Part shown: one piece after another, positions 33,955 through 48,928 of the stretch
How positions within the stretch are numbered: position 1 is the stretch's first letter
Layout: every line of letters begins with the position of its first letter
Source of the DNA: Krasilnikovozyma curviuscula
Lineage: Eukaryota > Basidiomycota > Tremellomycetes > Cystofilobasidiales > Mrakiaceae
Length of the DNA stretch: 64,000 nt
Assembly: GCA_014825775.1 (NCBI GenBank)
Contig: MVAQ01000059.1
Span: forward strand, 34,487 to 98,486
Reading direction: 5' to 3'
Notes under the pieces: model-generated
Databases searched by the model: none
The model's input: only the letters and a program-made list of their open reading frames with translations
Told to the model about the DNA's origin: nothing
Program-made: the position numbers and the translations under genes

Positions 33955-36863
33955 ATGCTGGCTCCCCCCTTCCTTCAACTCAGGAGTCCTTTCAGGTTCA
34001 GCATGTCCTCCCCTCATGACGAATTCCCGCACGAATCGTACTCTCCAGAAGCAATCACCAGCTTGCAGCAACAGCGACCGGGAAGAGACACAGCAGGAGC
34101 AATATCGACGTCGTCTCCCCTCGCCCCGCCCGATCTATCAGTCGAGTCCATCAAGCTCGAGGAGGTCCTGTCCCCCCATGAGATCCCAAGTGACTTCACC
34201 AGTCAGAAGATCACCTTCAAAGTCAGTCTTCCCTTTTTTTTTCTCAGCCTGTCGAGAAGGGCGTCCTTGAGGGAAACGCCGCGTGGTTTCTTTTTTGATC
34301 TGGGCCGCAAATAAGTCTTCGTTCTAACTCGACTCCGTTGGCCTCTTCTGGCTGCTGCTCTCTCTCTCTAGGCTCCTCTTCTTGCTGTTGGAACGGCCTG
34401 TAGCGTCTGTAAAAAGTCAGTGTCTCGCTTCCCCCTTCCGACCATGTGTCGGTCGGCTATCTTGGCGTTGGCTGCAACTGACAACGCGACTCTCTTATAT
34501 CTGTAGAGCTCATGTTGGCTGTGATGGTGCGTTATGGCAATGTGGGGAGCGAGAGGGCTCTCGTTAGGCAGAGAAAACTGACCATTTCCCGCTTTATTTT
34601 TGACCTGCGTCGCCTGTGTTGACCCAGGTCAACGTCCATGTAAACGCTGCGTTGGTCTCGGCAAGATTGAGGATTGTGAAGATGTCCCAGTAGGTGTCTT
34701 CCACTCTATACTCGCCGCATTTTCAGCGCAAAAACTGACTGACTTCATCCTCTTTTTCCAGACCAAGAAACGCGGCCGCCCAAGACATACTGAAGAGCAG
34801 AAGGCTCTGGCCCAACAACGAGCACAAGCATTGAAGGAATCAGCAAGTCATGCCTCCCGAACCTCGACGCGTACCAAGTCGCTCAAGAAGCGACGACCGT
34901 CCGCCTTGAGCTTGGATGCCACCGCGGCGTCGATAGAGCGTTCCCACAGTGCTTCCTCAACCTCAGGACCCTCCAGTGCTCACTCTATAGGTACAACCAC
35001 AGCATCTACCCTCTCTCCCCCTTTCCAAGGTCAACAGCCCCATTCCGCTCCGCCGTCACTAGGCACGTACCACCAGTCGTTTGCTTCATCCTCATTATCA
35101 GCACAGTACCCTTCATCTTCTGAAGCCCAGGCCTACAATGCCCAACACCCGAATGAATACACCTACTACTCTGATCCTTCCCATGGTCGATACCAGCCCC
35201 AACAGCAACATCTGCAGCAGCAGCCTTATACGACTCCAACGCAGCATGAGTACCAGCCGCCAACCGGCTACCGGCCGTCGTATCCTCCGACATCGTACGC
35301 ACAGCCTTACACACTGCCTGCCGCACCATCTACATCGCCGATAGTGACGATCGTCCTGTCGTCGTCTATGACTGTCCTCCGGTGCTCGTCCTCGTCGTCG
35401 ACCCTCCTTGGACAGTCGCCGCTCAACCTCCTCTCCACATCCGTCCTCAGTATATTGTCGCCCCAGGACGGGCAGAATATTAAGGAGCTTGTTGAATGGC
35501 TACTTAGTCCCCCCGGAAGTGATCTCAGCTTAGCCACAAGTAGAGAGACCGAAGTGCTGATAGGCAGCATGACAGATGGACCTGTCCTAGAGAGCCCTGC
35601 TATTGGGACACCTTACCCATGTGTTGTGAGTACAATTCTATCGATTCTAATGGTACTTCGTTCCTGAAAGAGCTGATTCCTGGGTCTGTTTCAAACAGGA
35701 TTGTCACATTGCCGTCCAGGGCGCGTGGGAAGCCTTCAATGTCAGACTCCATCTTGGGCAAGGGGCTGGATTGGACTTGAAGTAAGTATTCCTCCATATC
35801 TTGCCCTCTTTAGTAGTATCTTCTGACTTCTGCTTCTTTAACGAACAGTGACCCTTCGACTCACAACCGCGCCTATGTCGTTGTGTCGATGCTCCGAATC
35901 CGGCCTCTCACCCCCCCAGCTCCACCACCTCCACCACCAATCCATCAACATTCTAACCAGCATCAGCAACAGCAACAGCTTCCCGTACCCATTCAGAGGT
36001 CTCTCTCGATATCACCTGTCATTCCTCTACCGCAAGTAGCGCAACAACAGGTCTCCTACTACGAAGGGGCCCTACCTTCGTCCTCTGGATCAGGATCGAC
36101 AAACATCAGTACAGGAGGTGGAGTGGGCTCTTTGAGCACAAGCATGAACTCGAGTGTGTCATCCTTTAGCGTCGCACCGGCAATGGGTGTCTCCAAGAGC
36201 ATGCCTGGGGATATGATCGAGAGCGGCGGAATGGTGGACAACTATTCTATGAGTCACGCACAGTCCCAGCAGGGCTACCCTCATCCCCAGCCTATCCCTC
36301 AGCCGCCTCTGTACCAACAGCCCTTCCAACAGCAGAGTCAACAATACCGTCGTCTGTCGCACTCCCACCAAAGCCAGCAGCTAGCGCGCCGTCAGTCGAC
36401 GTCCTCCTTCTCAGAGATCAATCATTCAGTTCCAATGTCTCGGTCTGGATCTATCTCCTCTCCTTATGAATCTCCATACAACTCTAGCAACGCAGCTGTC
36501 ATGCACGATCAATCGCCGTATAACTCGCCTCGTGCAGGACCTGTCTTGGGTGAGCCCATCGAGCTCGTGCAGCAGCATCAGCAACAACAATCGCCCCATG
36601 CTATCGGGCAAATGATGAATGGTAGCCATTCATCATCGAGCTTCCACCAACAACAGCAGACTTCTCAGCAACAGTACCAGGCGCCGCCGATTGAGCCTTC
36701 TTATACTTCTCAGTACCAACAGCAATCGCAGTATCCACCTCAGCAACAGCAACAGCAGCAGCAGCAGCAGCATATTCAACAGTACTATAACCCACACCCA
36801 ATGTCTTCACAGATGGAAGGCTCATCGATACCCGAAGAACCTGCTTCGACAGTGTATTATTAA
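33955..36863 (+). CDS. Zn2Cys6 transcription factor with PAS-like region and Gln-rich tail
   Basis: The zinc cluster is split by introns across four small exons and was reassembled from in-frame junctions: ACSVCKK|AHVGCDG|QRPCKRCVGLGKIEDCEDVP. This gives CX2CX6CX5CX2CX8C, followed directly by KKRGRPR, an AT-hook-like patch shared with the Ert1/Rds2-type and related fungal factors that carry a PAS domain. A Ser/Tyr/Gln-rich stretch follows, then a segment with VTIVLSSSMTVLRCSSS, STLLGQSPLNLLSTSVLSILSPQDG and a later DCHIAVQGAWEAFNVRLHLGQ, consistent with a degenerate PAS fold. The C-terminal 300 residues are very rich in Gln, Ser and Pro, typical of an activation domain. Introns lie near 34221-34372, 34415-34506, 34525-34628, 34693-34762, 35626-35698 and 35781-35848. 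The start at 33955 has a CACCATG context; Met at 34003 is an alternative. The regulated pathway is unknown. Confidence 0.82.
36741..36770 (+). repeat. CAG/CAA trinucleotide tract coding polyglutamine
   Basis: Ten consecutive Gln codons (CAG with two CAA interruptions) within the Gln-rich C-terminal region of the Zn2Cys6 factor. Pure CAG units at the 3' side are the kind that vary in length between strains. Confidence 0.8.
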
Positions 36864-37439
36864 GTCCCCTCGCCTGATCTTTTTATAACTTAGTTTCTTT
36901 TTGCCTCCTTTATTTCGCTTTTCTTCCTCTAGTTAAATTATTCCAAGTTGTGTAGAATATATGGGGTCAGCACCGGCGGTATGCCGTCAGTATCATCAAA
37001 TCCGTTCGCATCGCGTTCATGTCCAAAAAGTATAATACGTGGCTCACTTTGCGCTTCTGAAACTGTTTCTCTTCCAATGGTTGCTTTTCCTTGCCGCGTC
37101 AGTAGAGTTATCGAAGTACAATGCTTAGAAAGTGAACACAAGGTATAGAAGTACATTTGATTTCGGCGCACTACGAAAACTATCTACAAACGTTGAAAAC
37201 ACTATCTCTCTGCCAGTACATCGATTAGAGAAAATGTGGAATGAAGGTTCGATGGGTTATTGTAGATATAGGCTTTTAGGAGAGAGCAGACAGGCGCAAC
37301 TGCCCTTCGAGCATCGTTAAGAGGAGTTGTCTAATGACCGTTACTGTTTTGTCCGTTATAGAGACCCAAAGCCTCATCAGCTCTGCACAGAAGGAGAGAA
37401 AAAATGAAACGGGAAATATTAGTGAAGATAACTTCAAGC
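36864..37439. other. Convergent intergenic region
   Basis: Two genes end toward each other here (regulator from the left, glycogen synthase from the right). T-rich stretch at 36880-36940. No gene is supported. Confidence 0.4.
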
Positions 37440-40400
37440 TCATTCAATCAAATATTCGACCCACTTGTTCAAGTCCTTCTCTGTCAGTCTTCGTCCGCCT
37501 CCAGGAGTAGAAGATCCAGAAGCAGTAGAGCCTGCACGATCTCTTCTTAGCACAACGGGATAATGGTAGTTCTCTTCTTCGTCTTCGCCCTCCTGGTTCA
37601 TGGAACTCCAGAATTTGCCTCCCATGTAGTCAGAGGTTCCGAGGTGTTGCATTTCTTCGGTGAGAGTGCCCAAATCTATCGTACCCGACAAAATTAGAGC
37701 CTTAGAGCGAACTTCAGTTTGTGCGACATGGAAGACGGATCACTAACCACCTGGAGTCATAGCTCCACTTCTGTACCTAGGGGAGCCAGGAGCAGACAAA
37801 GGTCTTCCAACTTTTCCAACTCCCATTTCATCGTACTCATCATCGTCGTCAAACGCGTCTGGGTAGGCCCGTCTGAGGGAAAGTTGGCGAGCTTTAGCGT
37901 ATTCCAGACCTAGTGATTTCCAGTCCAAAAGATCAGATAGGCGCTCGGTTCGGTTACGTTGGTTGATACGTTGACGTCTGGATTTGGTGACGAAGGAGAA
38001 CATTTGTTCCTATAAGAAAAAAAATGATGAGCAAGCAATTTACGAGAGCACAAGGTTGAAGAGAATAAACACTGACAGCGAGTTGGGCACATGAATCTTC
38101 AACAGACTTCATTCTTCGGTCGACAATGTAGATACCATAATCTTGAGAGTTCTCAATTAACTCATCCATGAAACAACCAAAACCAGATAGATTGGTGGTG
38201 ATCGAAGGAATACCCATGACGGTACATTCAGCAGGAGTGCTTGAGAAGACGAAAGCCAGGATCAATGAACGGTGTTCAAGAGAAAAACAAAATAACAACA
38301 AAATTCAAATGACTATAACTCACTATCCCCAAGGCTCATAGTAACTTGGGAAGACACCCAAATGACAACCTCTGACAAAGTCCTCGTAATCCAACCCCAG
38401 GATCGGGTTGTTCGAGTTTAAGAACTCCGGGTGGAAGATGACCTTGACACGATCGCTTTTTCTGTTGAACAGCTGGACGCGACGGATTTGATTCAACACG
38501 GGGTCTGCCGCGTCGTCGGCCATATTGTGAGTGACTATGGGTGGGAGAGAGTTACGCTTGAGAGCAAATACTCGACGTTTGAGGGCAACTTTGTCTTCTT
38601 TGGAAAGAAGTTTATCGTCTGAAAGGACTTCAGTACCGTGTTCTCTAATCCAAGCAAAAAACCCCAATTTCATTAGCATCCAATTATCTTCAACGAGAAG
38701 TAAGAGAAGACTAACCCAGTATACCTCGCAGCGTGTTCGAACAACCTCTTTCCGACGTTCTCCTTCACTTCATTGACAGTATCCTGCAGCTGCTTCGTGA
38801 CAGCCTGTCCCTTTAGAGCCTCAATGGTATAAGAATGAGTCGCCGCGGGCATGATCATGAATGCGACAACCGTGACGGTCGACCCTGCCTTTTGAAGCAT
38901 ATAGTTTAGACCTACAGAAACAACACAAAAGTAGAAAGATGAAGTCAATCCTTACAGTTTAAAACAGAAATGAGTGATGAGGAGACTCACGAGCCAAACC
39001 CTCAATGAACATGTCGACACCTTTGTTCCTGTACTCGTATCTTCCAGCTGTAAACAAGTAGAGCGTGTTGTCTAAGTCAAAGTCGTAGTGGCCGTAGAAA
39101 TGACCCCGGATGAACTCGTTGATCTTGGCCTTAGACACGGCGTGCATGTTTTGAAATTCGTGCATGGCAGAGAACTTCTTTACGTTAAGTCCGTTAGGGA
39201 GTACACCGTCTGACCATATCCACAAAGAATATGTCAGAAATACTTGATATGTAAGAGGATATGGTGATGTTTAAGCGCTCACCTGGCTTACGCTTCAACA
39301 AATGTTCACTCTCGTAAGCTGTGATGTGAGAGACAGTAGTGAATACGTCCGCACAATGAGTCGCAGATCTCTCGATACAATATCTTTGGTACCCAATCCA
39401 TTCACAGACATATGCGAAAAAAAAGGAAGTAAGACAGATAGGTCTTGGAGGGTGATTAGACCGCCATATATGATACAAGAGACACACCGATGGTAGATTC
39501 CTCGCTTCCCGGCTTCATGATCGACGTCGAAATACTGCAAGTTATTGTAGAAGTCGACTGAGCCTGCACATAGGTATCGACCAAGTAGAGTAGCGTGGGT
39601 GGTAAAGATCTAAGTGAGGGTTGATGGAGCGAGGTTGCAATTGAGAAAAACGGTACGGGTCAGCATACGAAGTTTCACATCCCAGATGCCCCAGAGGTGG
39701 ATGGCAGAGCTCACAGTTGTCACGTCAATGTGTCTCTTTCTACACAGCGGGATCGCCAACCCAGCTTGCCACTCGTGAAAGTGGGCAATGATGGCCTTGT
39801 TGGTCTCATGGGTCGCAAATTCTCCCAAAAACCAAGCAACGAGGTAGCCAAAGACGATGGTTTCATTGGTTTCGTGGTCGTTCGGAGGTGAAGGGATGCC
39901 TGCGAGATTCCAGAGATCCGTCTTCCATTCGTCCAAACTGTACAACGGCAAGAGAAGGAATTAGTCTCCGTAACGTCGATTGGGATTGATGGAATCGGAT
40001 CAAAGCACAAGGCTAATCGCCTATGAGGCGTTTCTCTGGTACGTAGTCGTCCTGAGGTCTAGTCTTCCCTTCGCCCGAAAAGGGGAGCGACAAAAAGGTA
40101 CACGATGAGTTGCAAAAACGAGTAAGCCTTACCGGTTGTAAACACTCCCAGTATCAAACAAAATAACCCTGGGAGCTCCTTCAATGAGCCAGTTTCCATA
40201 GATGCACTTGACTCCTCGGTCTTGCATTGACTTCAGAGTTTTACCAATTGCGGATTCGGGATCTGGAGTGATAGTGTCGACCTCCATAGGTGCAGACTAT
40301 GGTGACAATGATGAGATACCATGATTTTGAGGTGAAGGAACAGTGGGAGAAGCATATTGAAGAAAGAGAACAGCAAGGGCAGAAAGTCAGCGAATGACGA

Positions 40401-40987
40401 ACGAACCAGCCGGATTGAGCTTCTCGCAGCAACCGAGCGACAGCAACGCAGCTCTTCGGAAAGAAACTTGAGCTGTTGACTATCAAACCATTCCCTCATC
40501 ATCCCAGGAGTTCTCAGTTTGCCCGCTGTAGACCCAGAGGGCAGTATCTCGTCGATCCGGCCCCACCAGCAGCCAGAAAAATGCACTTGACTTCCTTCCC
40601 CCATCATAATCATACCGGTGTGTTCTATCCATCAATACACCTTTCTACCTTGTAATATTGACAGAGAAGTGCAGAGGAGATTGTGTACGAGGGAGGCTAA
40701 CCTTGTAGGACAGTGGTCCGATGAGGGTGTACCTCCGTCCATACTCTGCGACGGTGACGGGAGCTTTGGTTTTGATGACGGTGTAGATGCCTCCGACCTT
40801 GTTAGCAACCTCCCATGCACCTGAATGAGAAATGAGATGGGCAAGTTGGACGGAAAATTAAAGGTGGGGAGGGGGAAGGGGGAGATGTCACATGGATGGA
40901 AAGTCAGTCAACCCGAACCTCCCTCTTGACTGCAAATGGGGTTCACTCACACTCAAACAGCAGATGGTCGTCCACAGATCTCGACAT
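37440..40987 (-). CDS. GSY1: Glycogen synthase (GT3 family)
   Basis: Transfers glucose from UDP-glucose to the non-reducing ends of glycogen in the cytosol. About ten exons. The start [12 protein letters not shown] at 40987 joins to [21 protein letters not shown], the UDP-glucose-binding N-terminus of eukaryotic GT3 synthases ([12 protein letters not shown]). Later blocks include [19 protein letters not shown] sequence, [115 protein letters not shown] and YYEPWG joined to [21 protein letters not shown]. The last of these contains the catalytic E-x7-E motif, interrupted by an intron. The C-terminal exon has the Arg/Ser-rich region ([15 protein letters not shown]) where yeast Gsy2 is phosphorylated and binds glucose-6-phosphate. 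In yeast, Pho85-Pcl8/10 phosphorylates this region; PHO85 lies 3 kb upstream. Confidence 0.92.
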
Positions 40988-41410
40988 GTTTGAAACAAAA
41001 TCGAGAAAAAAAAATTAGGACGAAGGGTGATGGTAATGGTCAGATGGAGGAAATTGGGGACCAGGTTGGGGTCGCAGGTGATGAAATTGCTGCGTCATGG
41101 CCCTCGCCCATCCCATTTTTTCTCCCCGGCCTTTTTTTTTTCTTTTTTCCAGCTGTTTTAGATAGGAGTGTAAAAACACAGCCAGCTTTGTATCTGGAGA
41201 AAGAGTTCCCGAGACAAATAAGGAAAGGCATTAAGGCGTGAAGGCAATATATTTTCAGCGTAGTCGTCTCATAAATTCCAGAATGTACCATTCCTCAAGC
41301 TAGGTATACCAATGGTGTGATGAAATGGATTATATACACATATGCCCCAGAGAAACCCACAACTAGTCGCACACAAGTACGACAAGCTTGCCATCAATCT
41401 AAATCCCAGA
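40988..41410. promoter_or_regulatory. Glycogen synthase promoter region
   Basis: About 420 bases between the glycogen synthase start and the RBG1 stop, both minus strand. A polypyrimidine run (CTTTTTTTTTTCTTTTTTCC, near 41130-41150) is notable; such tracts are common in fungal promoters. No coding frame is supported. Confidence 0.4.
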
Positions 41411-43449
41411 TCATTTTCTGGCGGACATAAAAGCGAGAGTCAATCAGCACTCTGACCTCAATAGAACAATATTAATCACTACTCACGTAAAAATGCTGAC
41501 AACGTCCTCATCGCAGACCATATGTGTCAGGCCGACCTGCCACACACACACCGAAAACACCAGTAAGGGTCAGTCCTCACTCGTTTAGATATCAATGACG
41601 GTAAATGTAAACAGCAGAGTAGAACTCACCTTCTGGGGCTGAGGGGCGAATTTGGATGATTTACCCCATACAAGGGCGTATCGGAAGTGGGAGGCCAAGG
41701 ATCTGTGGATGCCATGACAGACGTGCTGAAATCAAGAATGACACGTCAGTCATAGCGGAGAGGTATGTAAAACATATAACGTCATATGCTGGCTAGTCTT
41801 CAGCTGTACAATAGCTCGCCCAAGCACTCACCTCAATGGTCGCGCCTGTCCTCAAACATATTGGGTCCTCCAAATCCGGCTGTGCACCCCGTTTCTTGGT
41901 GTATACTTTGACCATGCTCAGTTCATCCCATATGCGTGACAGTAGATAGTCGATATTGAGCTTCATCTCGCATGATATGGCGAGTGACATGGGCTCTTGT
42001 GACAGACGCTGGACTTCTTCGAGCGGGATTGAGTCGATTTTGTTGTAAACCTGCGGAAAGAAGAGGAAAAGAGAAGACGTAAACGAGCGAGTTTAAAGGC
42101 CTTTGAGATCAGCAGACGAGGAGAAAACTCACGTAAAGGCATTGGACGTATTTCCTGTTCCCTAATATCACGTCAATAAGATCATCTTCGTCCACATCCT
42201 CACGGATCATTACATCGGCATTCATCACTATCAATGAGAACAAGACACTTGTCAGAATGCGCTGTGAGCCACACCGCGGATCAAGACTCACTTCGGTAAC
42301 TAGAAAGAATGCTGATGACCATCTTCGCGTCTATACGTGTGACTTTCGTACTTCCAAAGTTTACAGTAATACCTCCAGCCATTTTAGTCTTTATTGTGAT
42401 GTCCGGTTTCTTTTTATTTAGACGGATTCCAACAGCTGTCATAATAATGAACGACTCAGCAATGGTCGGGTGAAATTCGAACGACAAGAATGGACTGACC
42501 TTCGAGCTCGATCTCCAGAAGCTTCCTCTGCTCGGTCATTTTTGTAGCATCAAGCATCATGATGATCAAATCAGCCTAAGAAAAGGTGACATTGTCAGAA
42601 GTAGCGAAGTATTCTGCGGGAAGGTGGAGAGGGACATACCGTTTTCGCTACTGCAACGACCTGTCGACCTCTACCACGACCTTGAGAGGCCTACAGTATC
42701 GTCAAAGAGTCATGAGATAAACCTGTTAATAAGTAGAAGCAGGTTGTAAATTAGACGTCACTCACCCCTTCGACGATACCCGGTAAATCCAACAGCTGGA
42801 TCCTTGCCCCTTCATACTCTAACACACCAGGAATAGCTGTTAGCGTCGTGAATTCGTATGATGCTACAGAAGAGGTTGTTGAAGTCGTCAACGACAGCAG
42901 CGTTGATTTCCCTACCCTGTTGCCCGTGCGCAAGGAAACCAGCAAAAACGAGCTTATCAGCACCGACATCCGAAAACAATTTGAAGGAGGAGGGGCTGCT
43001 GACGATGGAAACCCGATTAACGCAACTCGAGCGTCTCCAGACTTCATCACATCGAACCCTTCGCCTTTTCCTCCGGACTTCTTATCTGGCTCCAGTAGCA
43101 TCGCCCTGTACTTAGCCAGCTTAGCCTTCAGCGTTCCCAGATGATACTCTGTTGCTTTGTTTTTCTGGGCTGGGAGTGTGAGTCGTCATTTGAACAAGGC
43201 AGGGGAGTTGTGCAGTGGGAGGACGCCAGGAGCATGGGAGGAAAGGGAAGGTGTGAGCTGGATGCTTCTGCTGCTGAGCTAGAGTATGTGATCTGACTTA
43301 CTCCTCGACATCTCCAGTTGGATGGCTTCCATCTGTTCGATCCATACACCATAAGAAATAGCGGAATGTAATCATCAGCTCTCTCGACGATTTTCTGTTT
43401 CACTGGCAAATGTTTTTGTGAGTCGACTGACCTTCTCGAGAACTCCCAT
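41411..43449 (-). CDS. RBG1: Developmentally regulated GTP-binding protein, DRG1/Rbg1 family
   Basis: Rbg1/DRG1 is an Obg-HflX-type GTPase that associates with translating ribosomes with the partner Tma46/DFRP1. The first exon MGVLEK (start 43449) joins [10 protein letters not shown], then [31 protein letters not shown], the near-invariant DRG N-terminus. Next is [30 protein letters not shown], with an intron cutting the G1 P-loop. G2/G3 follow: [30 protein letters not shown]. The C-terminal TGS domain is represented by [50 protein letters not shown], and the protein ends in Lys with TGA at 41411-41413. About ten exons separated by 50-80-base introns. The gene is in an ordinary minus-strand run with glycogen synthase and PHO85; no functional link is implied. 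Confidence 0.92.
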
Positions 43450-43919
43450 AACTGGTCAGGTTTGTTACTGGGTAAATTAGCTTCCTGCCTTTGGGTGGTT
43501 TGATGAAATAAGAGAGGCTGCGGTGAAGCCAGGTGTTGGTTAGTTAGTACCTTGCAGACGGAGGGAGCCTTGTGCAAATTGTTAATCAGCTCTTCCGTTC
43601 TCTGGAAAAAAACCTTTTACTTCTCCAAGAAGAGCTAATTAACAGGCTGCACTAGTAACAAGGGAACAGACATACTCGTTTTGGAAAAGGATTTACAAAA
43701 AGCTGGTTTCACCTAATTGCGCACACAGGATACAGTTCCATCAAAACCATTTATATCATACACTACCTGACATGACCATACAATACAAGCATTCCACACT
43801 TCGAAGAAAATCTGATGAAACCCTTCCAATCCAATTTACCACCACTACTAATTGCCGCCTCGCACTTCTCGTGTTGAGTGTGCTAAATCCGCGCTGAAGC
43901 CTTCACCACTTGACTTGAT
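43450..43919. promoter_or_regulatory. RBG1 promoter / PHO85 3' region
   Basis: About 470 bases between the RBG1 start codon and the PHO85 stop, both minus strand. No supported gene; only short frames. Confidence 0.4.
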
Positions 43920-46269
<2,350 letters not shown>

Positions 46270-47463
46270 GATTATCGGGTCAAATGCTGGAAAGTATAGG
46301 GAGTGTGGTGATAGTCAAGGTGACAGGAAGCTGGGAATAAAAATCAAAAGGATCAGTGGCGACGCCACTGAGCTGAAATGGCTGGGCGCGAAGGCTTTTA
46401 TCCAAAATCGGATCCTTACTTTTTGTTTACCTTTTGAGCTTGACGTTTTGAGCTCAGCTAGCAAAGAATAAAAACCAGAACCTAGTTCTAAGATTTGATA
46501 GAAACCTTCCTTCTCGACAGTTGGCCACAAATAGTCTTCAGGCACTCGAACCTTGCCTGACTTCCTCAGAAGTTTCAAAAGATCGAGCAGAAATGAAATT
46601 ATGAAAACTTTAGATTTGATGCTTCTTATAGGGAAGGTGAAGTACTGGATATATCCGAGACTACTGAAGTGAACAATGCTTTGTTTACTTTTTTGATGTT
46701 GTCCTCTCTAATCTCATATCGCCCGGCAAAGAAAAAGTAGCACTACTTAAAGCCATTGGTAAGAAGTATTAAATCAATGTAACTTTCTCGCTCAAGTCAT
46801 AACGAGAAAGGTATCAGGACAAGCATCTGCAAACGTCTTGTTGGTGTGATGGTGGGCTTCTGATATCGTCTCAACGCCTAACATCACATTGCAATACACT
46901 CTTGGAGAAGCTAGATTTGACCTATCATTTGAAATCTTAAACCCAAGTACAAATGTTGATATTCACGCCAGACACTCTGGCAGAAAGAGTAACGAATATA
47001 TAATATGAAATCCAGTTCTTCTCTCCAAGTCGCAGTCAAGGTGATACGCAATTGTACTCGAATTCTCAAACAAGTAGATGGGATGATTCTCATACCTTAG
47101 AATGCTGATTCTCTTAGCTTGTGTCTATTCAATTCAACTGGGAAAAGAGAATCAAAGTCAAAACTAACTCGCCTTTCTTACATGCGGCAATCACTTCCTG
47201 TTTTTGTTAAGAATTTTACAAGACCGCTTTCAGCACATAAATCGGAACAATGACGAGGGTTGATGTATAAAAATATCAAATACGCAGAACGGCGGATTGT
47301 TGGTACTGTAAGCAAGTTTTTTCCTCTACCATCCTGCACAGAGGTACACCACTCACAGCCCCTTCTCTGGTATTGATGAAAATCACTATCCTATTCTGGA
47401 TCTCAAGGCTGAAGCAAAAGTTTGTGCATTAAAATTACATCTTTCGAGCGTGTAATTTCATCA
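46270..47463. promoter_or_regulatory. PHO85 upstream region
   Basis: About 1.2 kb between the PHO85 start and the stop of the next minus-strand gene. A minus-strand frame at 46315-46578 (87 codons) lacks any recognisable domain and ends in a hydrophobic run; it is judged to be leader sequence. No RNA gene or repeat is seen. Confidence 0.4.
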
Positions 47464-48264
47464 CTATTCCTGCTCCCGCCCCCACTTCTTTGCATCCCTC
47501 ACCAGTCCTGCTCTCCAACTACTGGTTCTCTTACTACTTTTGTACTCAAATTTGAGCTTCTTATTCACCACCTCGCCTTCTCTACGTGTTCCACGCCTCT
47601 CCCTGATGCGTTCCAACTCACGCCTTGTCTCCCCCGTGAGTTTAGAGCGCTTCTTCAACACCCAAACCTGCAACAGAGAGATCGGAAGTAATCAGTATCG
47701 CTTCATGGCTAGTGCAAGACAGAAACTGACTGAGCGAGTTGCCGCGTCGTTGAAGGAACAAGATGCTGACGACATCAGAGATGCTGCCGAGTCGGTACAA
47801 AAACAGTTCCCTCTGATAGTGAAGCTTCCCCTCATTTCTGTATATGCAAGTTCTACACAAGGAAACGAGACCATCAGCGATGTTATGACGGGACGAGGAA
47901 ACAAGGCTAGCCAAAACGCACCTCCAGTGTAAACAACGAGCTGCGTCGCTCCTGCAGGAAGGGTTCGGCACGCTTCCAAGCACAAACTGTATCCGCTTCT
48001 ACTCCTTGGTACACTTGGTAGTTGCTGAGGAGGGAAGAACAGAGTGGTGGACGAGGTGGTGTGAAGGGTCTTGAGTTCTGACACATTGAGGTGTGACGGA
48101 CAAAAATGATACTGTTGAAGATAGAAAGCTGATCAGCGTGGAGAATGTGGGAATTACCTATAGACATATCAGTTTAAGTTATATACTTGATAGATTGGTG
48201 CCTGAGTAAAAACCCTTGCCTGGGTGGAAAGGAACAAAGCCGCAACAGCAATAAAATACAGCAT
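47464..48264 (-). CDS. Small secreted cysteine-containing protein, WSC-like
   Basis: A four-exon gene rebuilt by splice sites: 48187-48264, 47922-48111, 47731-47852, 47464-47667. The introns are 75, 69 and 63 bases, all GT...AG, and every junction keeps one frame for 197 codons. Residues 1-16 (MLYFIAVAALFLSTQA) are a signal peptide. The mature part has six Cys: one near FCPSH, C-x3-C in YSLCLEACRTLPAGATQLVVY, C-x-C in GNCFCTDS, and one in SASCSFNDA. This Y..C...C...GA...VY...C.C...C order resembles carbohydrate-binding WSC modules, but with fewer Cys than the usual eight. The last exon has no Cys and is very basic (KKRSKLTGETRRELERIRERR). The opposite strand also has an open frame (47540-47932), which I take as the antisense shadow. 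Function unknown; the family link is tentative. Confidence 0.6.
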
Positions 48265-48928
48265 GTCGTGATGTTGAACCAATGAGCTTCTTGACGATTC
48301 AGAAGGAAGTTCAGAAGGAAGTACAGAATAGAAAGAAATGAGAACAGAATGGGAATAATTGCTATATACTTCGTCTATAGCATAGGTGAGAGAAGCTCCC
48401 ATTCAATTGGTCAGATGTGTAAACAGTAGAGGTTTCGGATGCTTCGCTGGACTCAAAGAGCACTTTTCACCTTTGTTTCAGCTCAAAATTGCCGCAGCTT
48501 CTACTTAAGAAGAACATATTCTAATTGGTGAAGTTAGCGAAAATAAAAACCCGAACAAGAAGGATGTTGTCTCGAAATCTTTTCCTCTCGAGCTGCGATG
48601 CGGTTTGACACCGTTTATTGGCTGATGGAAGAAAGACACCCCGTGAGGCTTTCAATTGACCCATTTAAGAAAGTTCCCGTTACAGAAAGTAGGTATAGGG
48701 AACGTATTGCTGTTCATCGCTGTATCGACAAGGTAGCTAGAACTCAGTCGCGAAAAACAAAACAAAACATGTAGTAATGGAAACGAAAGTAACGAGCAGA
48801 CTGAAACCGTTTGCTAGCCCTTTATGTAATTGTATAATGTATAACAAAATATAAGCACAGAACTGAACGCGTGCCCTATCTTGTCTGTACCCCCTAGTCG
48901 CAAAAAATATGTAAGGCAACGATGTTAT
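48265..48928. promoter_or_regulatory. Promoter of the small secreted protein gene
   Basis: About 660 bases. The frame of the small secreted protein stays open upstream to 48402, but the signal peptide directly follows Met 48264, so the upstream part is treated as leader. Nothing else is recognised. Confidence 0.4.

Noticed and set aside
42751..43101. Frame reading through the RBG1 P-loop with extra residues ([10 protein letters not shown]...)
   Set aside because: The extra stretch is an intron starting GTCAGC and ending CAACAG; removing it restores GFPSVGKS.
47540..47932. Plus-strand 130-codon frame with a helical, charged C-terminal half
   Set aside because: Overlaps the minus-strand gene, whose three introns, signal peptide and four in-frame junctions make a stronger model; no plus-strand start context or domain.
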